This document shows, in pieces, positions 61,888 to 64,000 of a stretch of DNA of 64,000 nucleotides (position 1 is its first letter; every line of letters begins with the position of its first letter). The notes below the pieces were generated by a model, which did not search any database, was not told the DNA's origin, and worked only from the letters and a program-made list of their open reading frames with translations. This stretch comes from a virus, in the IMG/VR virus record IMGVR_UViG_3300029448_000001, positions 1 to 64,000 of that record; one strand, 5' to 3'. A program made the position numbers and the translations under genes.

Positions 61888-62886
61888 ATGTCAGATTTAG
61901 AAAAAACCCCAATAGCTGAAGAAGAAGTTCTTGATACTGCTGTTGCTGAAGAAGAAGTAGAACCAGTTTCAGAAGACGAGATTGTTGCCGAACAAACTTC
62001 TGAGAAAGAGGTAGAAGAAGTAGTAGAGAAAGAAATGCCTCCAGCTTTGAAAAAGTTCATGGATAAGAAAAAGAAAAATGGCGATGCGAAAAAAGATGAC
62101 GATTCTGATGATGATGAAGAAGAAGAGGATTCTAAAGAAGAAATGTATGGTGCTAAGAAGAAAAAAATGAAAGAAGATATTGATGCCATCTTTTCTGGTG
62201 AAGATTTAGACGAAGAGTTTAAATCAAAAGCTAAAGTTATTTTTGAAGCCGCTGTTGATACTAAAGTAGACAGTCAGATGGAAGAAGTTATTGAATATTA
62301 CGAACACAAAGCAGAGCAAGAAGCCACAGAACTTACTCACGTTCTCGCAGATAAATTAGATGAGTATCTTGATTATTTCATCAAAGAGTGGAAAGAAGAA
62401 AATAAAGTGGCAATTACAGCAAGTATTAAAACTGAAATAGCTGAAGACTTTTTAGTAGGCTTAAAGAATCTTTTCGCAGAGCATTATGTTGACATACCTC
62501 AAGAAAAGGTAGACTTAGTTAATGAGTTTTCTGAAAAAGTTGAAGGGTTAGAAAAAGAATACGATAAAGCTATCCAAGAGAATAAAAAATTATCTCTTGA
62601 AATAACAGAGTACAAGAAAGAAATGGTTATCGCTGAACATACTCATGACTTAACAGAAGTTCAAGCTGAAAAACTAAAAACTCTTTCTGAAAAAATAGAA
62701 TATGTTAGTGATGAAGATTATACAGAGAAAGTTTCTATGGTTCGTTCAAAGTATTTTGATGGCGAACAAGAAATAGTTAAAGCTGATGTGAATGATGAAA
62801 ATGAAACTTCATTACAGACAGAAGAATATAATCCAACAATGCAACATTATGTAAATAACATTGCAAAGGGTTTAAAGAAAGTTTAA
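61888..62886 (+). CDS. gp22: Prohead core scaffold gp22
   Basis: The protein has 332 residues (T4 gp22 has 269). The first 90 residues are strongly acidic with Lys clusters (DDDSDDDEEEEDSKEEMYGA). The rest is helical: MKEDIDAIFSGEDLDEEFKS, KAKVIFEAAVDTKVDSQM, LADKLDEYLDYFIKEWKEEN, KNLFAEHYVDIPQEKVDLVN and LSEKIEYVSDEDYTEKVSMV then RSKYFDG, the conserved blocks of gp22. It is the internal scaffold removed by gp21. Position between 21 and 23 agrees with T4. Confidence 0.92.
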   Translation: MSDLEKTPIAEEEVLDTAVAEEEVEPVSEDEIVAEQTSEKEVEEVVEKEMPPALKKFMDKKKKNGDAKKDDDSDDDEEEEDSKEEMYGAKKKKMKEDIDAIFSGEDLDEEFKSKAKVIFEAAVDTKVDSQMEEVIEYYEHKAEQEATELTHVLADKLDEYLDYFIKEWKEENKVAITASIKTEIAEDFLVGLKNLFAEHYVDIPQEKVDLVNEFSEKVEGLEKEYDKAIQENKKLSLEITEYKKEMVIAEHTHDLTEVQAEKLKTLSEKIEYVSDEDYTEKVSMVRSKYFDGEQEIVKADVNDENETSLQTEEYNPTMQHYVNNIAKGLKKV

Positions 62887-62902
62887 TGTAAATTTAATTT
62901 TT

Positions 62903-62910
62903 TATAAATA
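62903..62910 (+). promoter_or_regulatory. Late promoter TATAAATA for gene 23
   Basis: Exact TATAAATA with preceding T and following AA, 41 bases before the gene 23 ATG; AAGGAG lies between them. Confidence 0.8.
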
Positions 62911-62951
62911 AATCAAGAGTAAATAACTACAAAGTTAAGGAGAAAAGAAAG

Positions 62952-64000
62952 ATGAACATTGAATCACTTGTTAAGAAATGGCAACCGGTTCTTGAACACC
63001 CAGACCTAAGTGAGATTAAAGATAGTTTGCGTAAAACAACTGTCGCTCAGTTACTGGAGAATCAAGAAGTTGCTTGTCGTGAAGGACAGTCAGGAGGTTA
63101 TACTGCCCCTCAATCACTTTTAGAGGCAGCCCCAGTAAACTCGATGGGTACTTCAGCAAGTCCATCTACAGTGGCCGCTGGAAACGTGGATATTTATGAC
63201 CCAGTATTGATTAGCTTAGTTCGTAGGGCTATGCCTAATTTAATTGCTTATGACATTTGCGGCGTACAGCCAATGACAGGTCCTACAGGACTTATCTTTG
63301 CTATGCGTTCTAGATTCTCATCACAAGGTGGTACTGAGGCTCTATTCAACGAAGCAAACACAGCCTTCCCTAATACAGTTCAAGCACAGACAGGCTCTTC
63401 ACCAGCAGACTTATCAGGTGGTACAGAGTATACAGTAGGTACTGGATTAACAACAGCCGCCGCTGAAGCATTAGGAGACGGAGCAGGACAAGACTTTCAG
63501 CAAATGGCATTCTCAATCGAGCGTGTTTCAGTTACAGCTAGAAGTCGTGCCTTAAAAGCAGAGTACACAATGGAACTCGCACAAGATTTGAAAGCAGTAC
63601 ACGGTCTTGATGCCGAGCAAGAATTAGCGAACATTCTTTCTACAGAGATTTTATCAGAAATCAATCGTGAAGTTGTTCGTCAAATTAACATTTCTGCTAC
63701 AATTGGTGCCCAAGAAAACGTAGCATCAGCAGGAACATTTAACCTTGACGTAGATGCTAACGGACGTTGGTCAGTAGAGAAATTTAAAGGCTTAATGTTC
63801 CAGTTAGAAAGAGAATCCAATGCGATTGCAAAAGCAACTCGTAGAGGAAAAGGTAATCTTATGATTTGTTCTTCTGACGTAGCATCAGCACTTCAGATGG
63901 CAGGCGTTCTAGATTACACACCAGCTCTTGCTTCTAACAACTTAGAAGTTGATGACACAGGAAATACTTTTGCAGGTGTTCTAAACGGACGTATTCGTGT
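62952..64000 (+). CDS. gp23: Major capsid protein gp23, partial
   Basis: The frame begins at ATG 62952 and runs past the right edge; 349 codons are visible. SLVKKWQPVLEHPDLSEIKD, RKTTVAQLLENQEVACREG, DIYDPVLISLVRRAMPNLIA then YDICGVQPMTGPTGLIFAMR, FSIERVSVTARSRALKAEYT and MELAQDLKAVHGLDAEQELA are the standard gp23 signatures. A gp21 site LLE|AAPV lies at residues 56-59, so about 58 residues would be removed on maturation. Codon use is richer in C and G at third positions than in neighbouring genes, as expected for the most highly expressed gene. Confidence 0.97.
   Translation, partial: MNIESLVKKWQPVLEHPDLSEIKDSLRKTTVAQLLENQEVACREGQSGGYTAPQSLLEAAPVNSMGTSASPSTVAAGNVDIYDPVLISLVRRAMPNLIAYDICGVQPMTGPTGLIFAMRSRFSSQGGTEALFNEANTAFPNTVQAQTGSSPADLSGGTEYTVGTGLTTAAAEALGDGAGQDFQQMAFSIERVSVTARSRALKAEYTMELAQDLKAVHGLDAEQELANILSTEILSEINREVVRQINISATIGAQENVASAGTFNLDVDANGRWSVEKFKGLMFQLERESNAIAKATRRGKGNLMICSSDVASALQMAGVLDYTPALASNNLEVDDTGNTFAGVLNGRIR

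Noticed and set aside
1-64000. tRNA genes, integrase, transposase, reverse transcriptase (diversity-generating element)
   Set aside because: None could be supported by eye; no RT-like or recombinase-like frame is present, and no cloverleaf with a CCA-type end was recognised in the few intergenic gaps.

Overview
The window is a stretch of an AT-rich, T4-like contractile-tailed phage (myovirus) genome. The core genes follow the T4 late structural map closely: a 2/4 region, then 48-53-27-5, 25-6-(7)-8-(9/10), and later an unbroken 13-14-15-16-17-18-19-20-(67)-(68)-21-22-23. Protein style resembles marine T4-like phages such as cyanomyoviruses and pelagiphages: a DUF4815-type giant baseplate protein, a short Hc1-like basic protein beside gene 5/25, collagen and glycine-rich fibres, and AT-rich late promoters of the form TATAAATA. 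No photosynthesis genes, integrase, tRNA gene or CRISPR array was seen. The LPS-sugar genes point to a Gram-negative host; the exact host is inference.

Layout. 1-2.2 kb is a strand-switching island: a tail-tube-family protein (partial), a candidate DNA end protector and head-completion gp4 on the minus strand, with two small plus-strand genes between them. 2.2-10.7 kb holds the baseplate hub and wedge genes (48, 53, 27-like, 5-like, Hc1-like, 25, 6, large wedge protein). 10.7-20.3 kb holds gp8, a 2051-residue baseplate/fibre protein, a tail-fibre protein and a fibre chaperone-like protein. 20.3-39.8 kb is taken up by two adjacent giant genes (4224 and 2277 codons) built almost wholly of RCC1-type beta-propeller repeats; the first carries an embedded cupredoxin-like domain with a full type-1 copper ligand set. 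They sit where T4 keeps 11, 12 and wac, so a fibre or adhesin role is likely.

39.85-40.1 kb is a small intergenic region with a sigma70-like promoter on the minus strand and nested inverted repeats, a candidate non-coding RNA. 40.1-45.9 kb is a minus-strand six-gene operon for ADP-heptose synthesis and LPS glycosylation (hldE, cupin, hldD, heptosyltransferase-methyltransferase fusion, GT25, GT2). It diverges from gene 13 through a perfect 16-bp palindrome that puts a TATAAATA late promoter on both strands.

46.0-55.2 kb holds neck, tail-completion, terminase, sheath, two tail-tube paralogues and portal. 55.2-60.7 kb is an inserted adhesin cassette (collagen-like fibre with 42-bp repeats, small virion protein, two glycine-rich adhesins, a second fibre chaperone-like protein). 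60.7-64 kb holds prohead core, protease, scaffold and the start of the major capsid gene, cut by the window end.

The window therefore combines a conserved virion-building core with three accessory blocks that all concern the cell surface: RCC1 giants, heptose/LPS operon and adhesin cassette. A genome-wide oddity is the near absence of GCAGC/GCTGC: Ala-Ala pairs are almost always spelled with GCC or GCG first, although single Ala codons are mostly GCA/GCT.
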